Shown here: positions 23,663-33,419 of the stretch, in pieces
Layout: each line of letters begins with the position of its first letter
Position numbering within the stretch: position 1 is the stretch's first letter
DNA from: Aphanomyces cochlioides
Taxonomy: Eukaryota > Oomycota > Saprolegniomycetes > Saprolegniales > Verrucalvaceae
Length of the DNA stretch: 64,000 nucleotides
Assembly (NCBI GenBank): GCA_019828595.1
Contig: JAHQRK010000037.1
Span: 371,733-435,732, forward strand
Direction of reading: 5' to 3'
Notes under the pieces: model-generated
The model's input: the letters and a program-made list of their open reading frames with translations, nothing else
What the model was told of the DNA's origin: nothing
Databases searched by the model: none
Program-made: the position numbers and the translations under genes

Positions 23663-24233
23663 GAGACCCCGGCAAACAAAACGATTCATAGGCCATTTTT
23701 CGACTTTTGAGAAAATCAACTTTGAAGCCGGAGTACCACTCTGTTTTCCTCATCCAGAAATGACTATGGAAAGAAATTGACATAAACTACAGAAATCATT
23801 ATATTCCAGACAATAGAGCAAAATGAGTGATCAAGGTGGCAATGGGTCGGCCTGGTGTGCTGAAGGCTCGGACGAGAGTGAATATTGGAATGACTCGACA
23901 GCTCCAGCGAAGACAATTTCATCCAAAATTTCGTCAAAATATTTTCCGGATAATCCGGTTAAAAAATCTATTTTCTGTGTTTGAGCATCTTCCAGAGCGT
24001 TTCAAGCCAATCGGATGTCAGTATTCGATAGTCCATGCCGAATATTATCCAATGGTGTAAAGAAAAAAATTGCGCCAAGGCGGTCACGCCGAAGGCGATA
24101 TCTTCGTAACCACTACGACTTCTGGAGGTCTTAGACCATCGACATGCAGCTGAAACAATGCTCTATCGCAGTGTGCAGCTAACTCGAACTTCAACAAAAC
24201 CCCATAAGCATCATTTTGTCTGCCGGGGTCTCA
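23662..24233. mobile_element. Non-autonomous TIR element with TA duplication
   Basis: The ends are TGAGACCCCGGCAAACAAAA and, inverted, TGAGACCCCGGCAGACAAAA, flanked by TA on both sides (23660-23661, 24234-24235). The 572-bp body has only short ORFs (for example MSDQGGNGSAWCAEG from 23823, about 50 codons) with no transposase motifs. TA duplication and TIRs fit a Tc1/mariner-related MITE. Confidence 0.8.
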
Positions 24234-24287
24234 TATTAAATCGGTATTATTTGCATTATATTGATTGGTCCATTTTCAAACCTGAAA

Positions 24288-25153
24288 ATGGCGGGAAAGG
24301 CTGTGACACTGACGCCCAGACAATTCCTTGTGGGGGAAACATGGACGACAGGCGGCGAGTATACTTGCTTGCGGGTGAAAGATGGACGTATCCAGCTGTG
24401 GGAGTTCCACCAGAAGAGACTTGTAGTCCAAGATTCGGCGAAGGAAGACGTCTTGCGAACTCAAATTCTCACCGCAGTTCGAGCTCATGACGAAGCGATG
24501 ACAAATGAATGGATGGTGACAGTACTCCATGCCGACAATGGATATCGCGTCCATGTCTACAAAATGCCCCCTCTACAATTTGATGCAACAGGGCGCGTTC
24601 AATCGATTACAGTGCTGGTGCATGGTGCACCACGCACTCATGCTCAAATCAAGCATGTGCAATGGATCCATGGCCGCGAGCCTCTTGAAAAACATGCACT
24701 TGCCAAAGCAGAGGAACTGAAGCTCCCAAGACTGTTTGGGGAAGTCTTGCTCCATCGACCCCCCTCACTCCCCGTCGATTCTACACTGCTGTACGAAGGG
24801 CTCATCACTAACCTTTTTGCCGTACACCAAGGAATCTTGTACACGGCAGACAGCGATGTATTGCTTGGAAGTACACGCCAGCTTGTTATTGATGCATGTC
24901 GTCGGCTTGGAGTTCAATTACGGCTTGACCCACCACGGTTAGAGGATGCAGCCACCTGGGATGGCGCATTCGTCACCAGTAGGGATCTCCTTGTCAATCA
25001 TCATCTCACAGCAATCTTTATGTCCAAGGTGTGGTCAAGTTGATTGTTCCCATCGATGCGATTTATACCAACGATGGTGCTTGCACTCCGCTTGCTTCTA
25101 CTGCGTGGCCGCTCCTGGATCAACTTCGAGATGAAATTATGATGGGAGTTTGA
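24288..25153 (+). CDS. Class-IV aminotransferase-fold protein (BCAT/ADC-lyase-like)
   Basis: Two exons (24288-24978 and 25029-25153), joined through a GT-AG intron of 50 nt, give 271 residues. Family marks are the AQIKHVQWIHGREPLEK segment with the probable PLP lysine, the cofactor-pocket LLYEGLITNLFAV, VLLGSTRQLVIDACRRLG, and WDGAFVTS-VVKLIVPID across the splice site. The pattern closely follows the plant and protist group of D-amino-acid aminotransferase-like/aminodeoxychorismate-lyase-like proteins, not the mitochondrial BCATs. The substrate is unknown. ATTGGTCC lies only 25 bp before the start codon, so the 5' leader must be short. The gene is convergent with the KIX-LRR gene. Confidence 0.85.
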
Positions 25154-25229
25154 ACGACAAGGAGAAAGAAGGGACACAAGATATATTGTGCTATTCCATA
25201 AATCATCATAACTTAACGTCAACAAAACG

Positions 25230-26423
25230 CTATGCGCTCTTTGTCGGTGGCTGTAATGCAGCAGCATCGATATTGATCTCTCGGAGCTTGAAGGGCGTGC
25301 CTGACGACGACGACGCCGTGCGGATGACTTGGAGCAAACACTTGGCCCCCGCAGCTTTGATCGCATTCCTTCTCAAGTCGAGCACTTCCAGCGATCCAAA
25401 GCCGCGCGACTTAAACACAGCAGCAAGGGCGCCGGCACTTCGATCTCCCAAGGCGTTTGAGCCAAGGCGCAATGTCGTGAGCCCCGAGTTGGCATGAGAA
25501 AACGCCCAAGCGAGCGACATGACACCAGCATCTCCAATGTTGTTCTCTTCCAGATTGAGCACTTGCATCTTGGGCGACGAATTGGCAAACCAGAGACTCA
25601 TGGCAGTCGCTCCATAATCCTGGAGACTGTTGGAGGCGCAGTGGAGTTCCCGCAAGTGTGGGCATGCGCCTTTCGAGAGAGCTTGGAAGATGCCACCGAG
25701 TGGATGGTCGCCTTCCGCCGAAAAGTGGTCGCGAAAGAGACCAGACAACGTGAGCGACTTCAAGTTCTTGCACGCTCCTGTTTCCAAGCACTTGGCAAAG
25801 GCGAGGCAGATCGCAGTTGGGGACAATGTCGATCCTCCTTGGCCATCCTTTGGCGGCGTGATTGTGAGTGTTTCAACCATTGTAAAGCCCGGTGGGAAAG
25901 GACATTGACCCGAAAGCATATTGCCGAGTGTATCGAGCGCCAAACTAAGCGTCAAGCGATCCTTCTCACTCGCGACTGGAATGCAAAGTTGAGACATCGG
26001 GATCACGCCATTCATGGACGTAACCGGCATTGGTGCATCTTTAGTGCGGCGCGCATACGAACGGGACAAGTTCGTCGGGATCAAGATGTCATTCAGCGTC
26101 GGGACTTGACGAGGCGACGTTTCTCCGGCGCGTTGCCGTTTCTGAACGCTTCCAAACAGGTCGCGCACACTTTCATGGACACGAGAGGAGAGCGTTTGTC
26201 GATCTTGGTAGGCGGCAATAGATGGCGCGGCTTGGACCAGTTTCTGATCGATGCGTGCTGCGACTTTAGTCAAATGTTCCGGGGACGCTTGACATCTCTG
26301 TCGGAGCAGTGCGGCAATCTGTTGTCGCACCCCCTGTCGTATCGCTAAAGGCACCTGCAGTGGAGGCGGAGACATGGAGGACGAAGAGGAAGCTATCGTT
26401 CCTGTCGACGGAATCGCGTGCAT
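25230..26423 (-). CDS. KIX-like domain plus leucine-rich repeat protein
   Basis: A single 397-residue exon. Residues ~25-90 form a three-helix pattern (AIRQGVRQQIAALLRQRC, HLTKVAARIDQKLVQAA, SIAAYQDRQTLSSRVHE) that resembles the KIX domain of Mediator subunit 15 and CBP-type co-activators: R-Q near the start, an acidic/basic helix with L-x-x-x-A-x-x-x-(E/D), an A-x-S-x-x-x-Y segment. The second half has ribonuclease-inhibitor-type LRRs (MQVLNLEENNIGDAGVMSL, LTTLRLGSNALGDRSAGAL, LEVLDLRRNAIKAAGAK). The combination suggests a transcription-linked scaffold; inferred. No signal peptide or membrane helix. Intronless. Confidence 0.8.
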   Translation of the reverse strand: MHAIPSTGTIASSSSSMSPPPLQVPLAIRQGVRQQIAALLRQRCQASPEHLTKVAARIDQKLVQAAPSIAAYQDRQTLSSRVHESVRDLFGSVQKRQRAGETSPRQVPTLNDILIPTNLSRSYARRTKDAPMPVTSMNGVIPMSQLCIPVASEKDRLTLSLALDTLGNMLSGQCPFPPGFTMVETLTITPPKDGQGGSTLSPTAICLAFAKCLETGACKNLKSLTLSGLFRDHFSAEGDHPLGGIFQALSKGACPHLRELHCASNSLQDYGATAMSLWFANSSPKMQVLNLEENNIGDAGVMSLAWAFSHANSGLTTLRLGSNALGDRSAGALAAVFKSRGFGSLEVLDLRRNAIKAAGAKCLLQVIRTASSSSGTPFKLREINIDAAALQPPTKSA

Positions 26424-28035
26424 CTCTGGCGAAGCGAAAATGGACGTCTACCTGGGCATCTTGGTGCCATAGACACGGTCACTCGACGTTTCTTTCACCT
26501 CCATGTGGCGTTTTTATACGCCGGGAAAGGAGGAACGCGGAGGTCAAATACGACAAAGTTTAGGATATAATGTCTCACGACCAACTTTATACTTAATTAA
26601 AGTATAGTGGCCCAGATGGACTTTGTACAAGCTGGCTTTTGCAATGCGATGAAGCCACCTCATGATAGCGTACAGCCCTGCAGAGAATGCAGCTTCTATT
26701 GCACGATTCCTGTTACCATCAGGGATACAATATAGGATTGAGAATCGACGGGCTCTCGACGATGTGGATCTGCGTATTGAGAGAGGCTCGGTAATACAGT
26801 CAAAGCAGTGGCATCGAAATGAAGGCAAAGAAGGATCTAGAAATCGCTCAAGTTGACGAGGCTGGTGGTTTTCAAGTGTGGGTGCAGCAAAAGGGTCAGT
26901 CACGCTGATCCAGTTGGCAAATTAGCTCGGAATCACCATACGGCGATAACATGCTTTGTATGGAGAGTCAAGGGCGAGATTTGCTTGGTTAACCTGACCG
27001 AGCTGGATTTTATATGAATAAATGTATACTGAGTCGACCGTCTGCTGCGCAGACGATGAAAAGTTCCATGTGCGACTTGGACTTCGCTTGTTTTTACTGC
27101 TGTTAGCGCGGTGAGGGGATGCTGCTCGAAACGACAAGGGCATGCCGCATCCTCGCTGCGCTGGTTTTGACGCTCTCCTTCGTAGCATGGAGACGCAAGG
27201 GACTCTTCATTCCTTCTCACGTTGATTGGTAGTTATTGCTTCGAACCAATCAACGGCGACGTTCTTTCAACGCCTCACAACCAGCGATGGAAGAAAAAAT
27301 TGAGCTTCAATATTTCGTCACCATGACGGGAGTAAACAAAGCTGGAAGAGGGGATAGATATGGACAAAGCTCTCCGTTCTCGGTAGTCTCATCGAGGAAA
27401 CGAGCTCCTGAAGAGAGAGAACGACACGACGCTTCGAGAATGGTACAAACACATGACCCTGAGAAACCTCTCAAATTCAATATATTGTGAATATAAATTC
27501 GAAGAAAATTACCAACTCTATGTTGTTGCGAATTCTAGTACCTCTAAGAATTGATAGTTTCAACCCTTCGCCATCGAAACGATCGAGACTGATCTGCCTG
27601 CCGAGTTCGACCAACACCACTTGATGGACATGCGCTATCAGATAACAAAGCACGAGTGACGATTTCGGCCCATTTTCCTCTCTTCCTCTTTTCTCTGCGT
27701 TATTGCCATTTCCCCATTGTGATCCATCCAGCGAGATTTAACACGAGGCATGTCTATGCAGACGAGTTGGTCGTGGCTTGTTTTTGCACCGCGATCTTTT
27801 CGAATTTGGAAAGTCGCCACGTGTGAATTGCTCTTCCCAAGACGACCTTCCTAAGACTGCCTAAAGCAAGCGCGTTGTTTTGAGCCTCAACGCAGCTTGA
27901 CAGGTCAGCATTGAACAAACTTCGATAGATAGACGTGATCAAGGATTAGTCCCACTATGACGTGGCTGAATTCTTTCGAGTCCGAATTTTGTCATTTATT
28001 TCGCTGAATTTCAAAATATTTTGGAAATTTATTTA
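26424..28035. other. Gene-poor interval
   Basis: No gene that I can support. A degraded coding-like stretch exists at 26640-26990 (+) with several stops, and short ORFs at 27287-27490 (+, MEEKIELQYFVTMTG) and 27754-27942 (-) lack recognisable families. An inverted pair GTTGATTGGT / ACCAATCAAC lies at 27223-27252. Confidence 0.4.
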
Positions 28036-28676
28036 GGGTGCGTCTGGCAAAATTTCAAAATCAATATGCCATTTTCAGCTAAATTGGGATCAACGATTTA
28101 TGGCATATTCAAAATAGAGGAAGAGGCCCGTCTGGATACACGTTAAAAAATATTGTGATAATTCGTTATTGAGTATTCTGCATTTTGGGAAAAGAATACA
28201 AACCACAGATTATATTATCACAATAATTCTATTTTTGGACTGTCTGGATTCCCAAGAAAATAGAATAAAATTAGAGAATTTGACCGAATTATACAATATT
28301 GGTCAAAATATACGACTTTGAGTTGTATTTTTTTTTGCGATAATCGAACAATTTTGGAATAATTTTTTGCAATAAAATTTATTGAATATGTGCATCCAGA
28401 CAGGGAGTTATACAATATTTAAAATTATGCCATAATGCTCAAATTATTGCGAATTATCATGATAATTAGTGGTATCCAGACGAGCCCTAAAACCTCCATC
28501 TTGTAAAATGGCATTTTGGGAGCCTCCAATGAGTATATCCCAATCAAAAATATTGGATTTGGTGCAAAACTCATTGAGATAAACAAGTTCATATTTTGAC
28601 CTAAATTATTGAATTTGGCCTCAAAATGGCATTTTGGGCCTATTTATTGTAATATTTTCGGTTGCCAGACGGGCCC
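28036..28676. mobile_element. Harbinger-type MITE (outer) with nested element
   Basis: The ends are GGGTGCGTCTGGCAA and, inverted, GGGCCCGTCTGGCAA, flanked by TTA (28033-28035, 28677-28679), the PIF/Harbinger target signature. Inside, a second pair of related ends occurs: GGCCCGTCTGGATACA near 28125 and, inverted, GGGCTCGTCTGGATACC near 28488. No coding capacity; very AT-rich. Confidence 0.75.
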
Positions 28677-28713
28677 TTAATATTTTGTAATAATTTTCCT
28701 GAATTTTGTGATG

Positions 28714-29307
28714 TCATTGAGGAAAGTGGTAGCTGATCTGCTTGAAGGCAGGCGTCTCGCAGGTTGTTGCGCTTGTCGGCCGCGGCGTAGCACATGGAGA
28801 ATGGCAAGGCGGTGGGAGTGACGGCAGAGCTGGACTTGGCTGGAGAAGACACTCGATGCATTCGCGCATGGCGAGTTCATCCAACCGTCGCTCTCGCTCA
28901 AGGTGTCTTGCAATGTCTAAAATCATTTCTTCAATGTCCTCGACGATCTCGCGGTCGTCCGGCTCAAGGTCTTGTTTGAAACGCCGCCTAATCTGCGTGA
29001 GCCCGGCGAGGTTTCCACGCTGGAAACTCAAGTGGCTGAATTCCATCAGGTGCTTGCTCCGGCATTTGTGGAAACCATAGTAATTCAGCATGCGCATGAA
29101 TGTCTCGAGCTTCCGATGGCCAAAAAATATTGCCAGGACGTGGGAAGCGAATTGAGTTGGGCGATAGATGGTAAAGGACTGGCCGTCTTCAGCCCAGTTC
29201 ACGATGTCGTGTGGGGCATCTTCGAGAAGATTGTAGAGCCGCTGGATAAAGAGCGGGATGCCGCAGCCTGATGAGCCCTTCCGCGGTGCAATATGTGGAG
29301 AAGACAT
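28714..29307 (-). CDS. HSF-type DNA-binding protein
   Basis: Intronless, 197 residues. Residues ~15-110 match the heat-shock-factor winged helix: CGIPLFIQRLYNLLEDA, IVNWAEDGQSFTIYRP, and the recognition-helix/turn segment ETFMRMLNYYGFHK. A short leucine-rich coiled coil follows (IVEDIEEMILDIARHLERER), then a Pro/Ser-rich tail. This is shorter than classical HSF and lacks an obvious activation domain, as is common in expanded oomycete HSF families. It would bind nGAAn-type sites. The start at 29307 gives a normal N-terminus (MSSPHIAPRKGSSG). Confidence 0.88.
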   Translation of the reverse strand: MSSPHIAPRKGSSGCGIPLFIQRLYNLLEDAPHDIVNWAEDGQSFTIYRPTQFASHVLAIFFGHRKLETFMRMLNYYGFHKCRSKHLMEFSHLSFQRGNLAGLTQIRRRFKQDLEPDDREIVEDIEEMILDIARHLERERRLDELAMRECIECLLQPSPALPSLPPPCHSPCATPRPTSATTCETPAFKQISYHFPQ

Positions 29308-29469
29308 CGCGGACTAACCATGTACGAGTTCCATGGTTTCCATCTGTACCAACGTTTGACGGTTGAATCCATTGACTGTTTCATGACGTTTCACAGAACA
29401 ACACATAGTGTATCATAATCGACTTCATTGAGGCACAATACGACCAGCAAGCACATCAAAGCGCTTCGT

Positions 29470-30033
29470 TCAGTAGGGCTGCAACACTGGTGTGCATCCG
29501 CTGGACAATTCATGGACGTACTCGTAGTTCTCCAAATACTCCACAACATCGTAGTGGCCAAGGTATGACGCTCGAACGCGAGCCAGAGCATGCCAGTACG
29601 ACACTTCACATAAGAACTTGACCACTTCCAAGTGTCCTCTTGTCGCGGCTACAACTGTCGCTCGCGATGTCAAATAGATTCCTTTGGAATGGATAAATCT
29701 CAAGAGGTCGATACGGCCAGCGTACGCAAAGTACACGGCAAAGTCTTCGTTGAGCAAGTGCGGTCTGTATCGAAATATACGAGCAATCCCAAGCACACCA
29801 AATTCGCGGATCCACATGCACAGGCGGCCACGAGGAAGGTACGGGGGTGACAAAAAGCTCAATTCGTTGCACAACAGCTCTCGCTCCTGCTCACTCTTGC
29901 TGATATAAGCTTCCATGTCGGCAGCGACGACAATTAGATCCAAAGGCAGCACAAATGACTCATGGAACGCAAGGGAATACGCGTCATAACCACGGGAAGA
30001 CGGCGGGGGAGGCACAAGATGAAGCATCAGCAA
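29470..30033 (-). CDS. Ankyrin-repeat protein
   Basis: A single ORF of 187 residues. Ankyrin-like repeats appear at residues ~95-175: AYAGRIDLLRFIHSKGI, AATRGHLEVVKFLCEVS and ASYLGHYDVVEYLENYE, each with the G-x-x-x-(L/V)-(L/V)-x-(F/Y)-L pattern. The N-terminal part has EAYISKSEQERELLCNELSFL, helical. Oomycetes have large families of such ankyrin proteins; partners are unknown. The repeats are few and the protein may be a truncated family member. Confidence 0.7.
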   Translation of the reverse strand: MLMLHLVPPPPSSRGYDAYSLAFHESFVLPLDLIVVAADMEAYISKSEQERELLCNELSFLSPPYLPRGRLCMWIREFGVLGIARIFRYRPHLLNEDFAVYFAYAGRIDLLRFIHSKGIYLTSRATVVAATRGHLEVVKFLCEVSYWHALARVRASYLGHYDVVEYLENYEYVHELSSGCTPVLQPY

Positions 30034-30599
30034 CGCAAACTGAAAAGTGCGCCAAACTTTTCAGCTCGTACTTGAAGTTTGTATGCCAATTTTGGAACAG
30101 GGCATTCGAAAAGAAGCACCAACGCGCGCACTGCAATCGAATGAGCTTGAGAAATACATGTCGGAGGGGCCGAGAAAATGGCGAAGATCAAAACCCTCCT
30201 GGGGAAAGGAAGCGCTGTGACTGCAAGCAAAGTGTCGAGATCTTTTGCTCCAAATTCGAGACTCACCAAGCTGCACAACAGCATACACACTGAACGAAGT
30301 GCAAGACTGCGAGACAGGATGAACCAAGTTAAATAGCCACACCAGAGAATTTGCATCTCAACGCCGGTGCAAATCGATTTGGAAACCTTTGGTGCTCCTG
30401 TCGACTGCAATAGATGGTACTATCTTGTAGTAGAATTTGCCGACGAACGCCATCTCAATCACGTCGTTGTATGAGGGACAAGAGTCCATGGGCACTGCAT
30501 ATCTGACCACTACAGTCCTTGGACATGAAAAGTCGAGGTTGTGTATTTATAGCCTCGGGTTGAAGTTCATCTCTTCTTCACTCGCATTGATTTACCCGA
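30034..30599. other. Upstream region of the SWEET-like gene
   Basis: Overlapping ORFs on both strands (30027-30410 -, 29955-30293 +) give no recognisable protein. No supported gene. Confidence 0.4.
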
Positions 30600-31084
30600 A
30601 TGGATGGATTAGGAACCGTGGTGAAGATCGCGGCTAGCGCATCGTCGTTCTACGTCGTAGCTAGCCCCTATGAAATGATCAAGACCATTGATGAGAACAA
30701 GTCGACTGGAAAGGTGTCGGTTGTCCCCTTTCAAAGTATGCTGCTCAGCTCATCAATGTGGTATCTCTCTTACTGTGCCCTAGGATGTTTTCTTAACCCC
30801 CTTGTAGGTTGTTGTACAGCATTCTCTTGCGCAACTTCTTTCCTCTCATATTCACAAACGTCGTCTTTGTCTCGGTTGTATTGGTCTACTTGACGGTCTA
30901 TTACATCAACTCGATGACCAAATCCAAACTTCATGCAATGTTTGCCGCCCAAGGACTCTTCACTCTCAGTGTCTACACGTACGCAGCTCTGTCCACGTCC
31001 CCCTTGAAATTTTGCATTGGATTGTGTCGGAGACTTGTTGCTTGGGTCGCAAGAACTACGGCGAGGCTGGAGGGTAGTCGCTGA
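30600..31084 (+). CDS. Half-length SWEET-type (MtN3/saliva) sugar transporter
   Basis: Exon 1 (30600-30760) and exon 2 (from 30807) join in phase through a GT-AG intron to give about 146 residues. The first SWEET triple-helix is clear: SASSFYVVASPYEMIKTI, then KSTGKVSVVPFQSMLL, then SSMWLLYSILLRNFFPLIFTN across the splice site, and VVFVSVVLVYLTVYYIN. Full SWEETs have seven helices in two MtN3 repeats; here the frame ends at 31084 after about four helices and no second repeat is found downstream. It may be a truncated gene, or a one-repeat form like bacterial SemiSWEETs. The residues after about 31020 (LCRRLVAWVARTTARL) may be intron read-through. Confidence 0.7.
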
Positions 31085-31220
31085 CGTTGATAACTCCTTG
31101 TCTCTGGGGTGGGCGAGGGAGGGGGTGGGTTTGTCGACCTTTGTTCCCTTGCGGACGAAGATGACTTCTTTGCCGACGTGGGGGCTACGTTGACCCCCAT
31201 TCGGCGGGAGAGCGAGGGGG
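31085..31220. other. Spacer, no gene seen
   Basis: GC/G-rich segment with a GGGTGGGCGAGGGAGGGGGT tract (31110-31129), able to form a G-quadruplex on the plus strand. No gene. Confidence 0.35.
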
Positions 31221-31368
31221 GTATCATGGATGATTAGAACCAAAACGGTCTGCCAGAATGCGAAGGTCATTAGTATTCGAACTGACTCTTTGACGCACTC
31301 CTATGACTGACGAATCTCGGACAGCGACAACAGCAGATGCAACAAGCGCGGGACGATCAAGACACGCA
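31221..31368 (-). pseudogene. Broken copy of the MRLF repeat-protein family (31 kb)
   Basis: Minus strand from ATGCGTGTC (31368). Aligned with the intact gene at 42305, the start (MRVLIV) and the following VASAVVAV, then the segment ending TNDLRIL, match in order, but one base is missing after the seventh codon, so the two parts are in different frames. The upstream bases (CAAATTAGCCTCAAGGAGCTC) are also related. Only the first ~50 codons are recognisable. Confidence 0.5.
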
Positions 31369-31399
31369 TGCTTAGAGCTCCTTGAGGCTAATTTGCACA

Positions 31400-33419
31400 A
31401 TGACAAACGACAGGAACATGATGGATGTTCATGCTGATGTGACTAAGAATAAATAGAGGTACAGAAACCAGAGGCAAGGTCAATAGCCGACACCGTTGGG
31501 CCAGCTGTGTTCGAGACACTTTGGCTGCAACCTTCCGTCCACGATCGTCCGAAATGGCCCTTGCGGACGGCATCTATAGACGAAATTCAACTGCAATAGC
31601 TGAAATCACCTTCGACTACACCTGAAGTCCTTTCCTTCATGGTCATTTTCACAAAACATCGGTGAAGAAGATCACCGATACTGTGCCTGACGTTTTTGAA
31701 CACGATTTTAGAGAGTGTTCGTTCTGGGCCAGTTTTTATCTGATCAAGTCCCTTGCCGACGCTCTCACCAACAGTGACAAATTGACTGCATTGGACAAGC
31801 ACACTAGTCATGGTGCACCTTCGTGGCATGCTCACATCATGTGAGCATGGGAGCCACATGTTTTTGAGAATCTCTTTGTCAAATGGTAAGCAAAATTTCA
31901 CTTGTTCAATCCTGAATATAATGGGAATATGACTATTAATAGAGAGGCATTGTTGTCCTTGTTTGCTTTTGACAAAAATATCGCCTGCTCGTAACCAACA
32001 GTGCTGCCGTATCCAATATTGTTATAGCAGTTTCTCGTAATTGGAGCTTCCTCTCTTATGAGCTAAGATGATATATTTGGGGCCGTTGCTAGCAAAGCCA
32101 ATGAAGTCACGTCAAGATCACGACGAAGTTTTACGCTTCATTATTCATTGAGTCGCACCATGATCCAATGATTCCAAACCAGGGCATTCCCCCATAGCGA
32201 AAACATACGACCATGATTTCAAACAATCGGAAGTCTCAAATACGTTGGGGGCATGATCCATGACCTGTCCCGAAGATATCGGAAGCATTCCAAGCGTGGT
32301 AAAATTTCCATAAGAGCAAACCTTACCAGGGGCTTCATTGGTGTCACGAGTAAGACTGCCCTGCTTCCGAATTGTCGCTACGTCGACAGTCAAGACAAAG
32401 TTGTTGAGTACGTTTGCTAAGAGTGAATGAATTAGTTTGGAGCCTTAAGAATGTGACTGGAAAGTACCTTCCTTCACATCACTAAAACAAGCCCCCGATA
32501 CTGCAAAGGAGGATTAAACAGGCTGTTTCTAGTTTGTTATTGTTGTAGCTTCGCGCATGTTTACTGACTTGTCTTCGGAATTCACAGAAAAATGATTCTG
32601 CCTTGTTATTTTAGACCAATCATGCTCTATTTTGCTGAGAATGAAGCTTGATTGGTTTAAAACTTTGAACATTGAACACTCCACTTTTCATGTTGCATCC
32701 TAGTAGGAGGGTCCAAGACCCAAGAGGTTTGGACGACTTGAAGTTAGAGAACCCGATAATGGAAATGTATTACAGTTGTACAAGATTAACTGATTGCAAC
32801 TTTGTTAGACTCAAGAATATGCATGGATGGGTGATCGTTTGGCTGTTTTTCTTGTCGTTTTCTTGAGTACCCAATACTCAAGCTAGGGGAAAGGTACATG
32901 GGGATGTATTACAGGATTAACTGACTTCAGCGTTGTTAGACTCAAGAAAATGTATTAGATTCAAAGAAGATGTTGAAAGAGAATAGAGAAAGATTGATTG
33001 TTATCTAGTCTTTCGACTGTCGCATGGCTAAAGTAGATCATTTTTGCCAGTAAGGCAGCACCATTTCTTGATTTGGTTGACACCTGAAGTTTACTTTACT
33101 CTAGACTCCTTCGTAATAAGGTTTCTTCGGGCATCTGCCATCATGAAACCACGACGTTCGTCGTCGATTCTGCATGCAAAGGAAGTGATCTCTTTTTCTT
33201 GATGTCTGATTGGCTTACACATCCACAGAAAAACCTTTCTGTGCATTCCTCCCAAAATGCATTTCTGTCAAACTATTTTATTACATACAAACATCAAGTC
33301 ATATATATTTCTATCATGGAAATTACTTTTGATATTCACGAAAACTCAGGACAGATTTTCTGTAAATGCATTCAAAACGCAAGTATTTTTCTGTGAATTC
33401 TGGAGAATGAGCGCATGTA
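31400..33419. other. Gene-poor interval
   Basis: Small open stretches at 31587-31901 (-) and 32145-32393 (-; TIRKQGSLTRDTNEAPGK) have protein-like composition but no start context or known family. A local duplication of about 60 bp is seen at 32765-32826 and 32905-32955 (TGTATTACAG...GTTAGACTCAAGAA). Confidence 0.4.

Noticed and set aside
24979..25043. Read-through end of the aminotransferase-like protein (SRDLLVNHHLTA...)
   Set aside because: A GT-AG intron restores the family's expected VTS-VVKLIVPI sequence in phase, so the read-through is not the real C-terminus.
25494..26348. 284-residue plus-strand ORF
   Set aside because: It is the complement of the KIX-LRR exon, whose LRR pattern is clear; the plus frame is Arg/Cys-rich noise.
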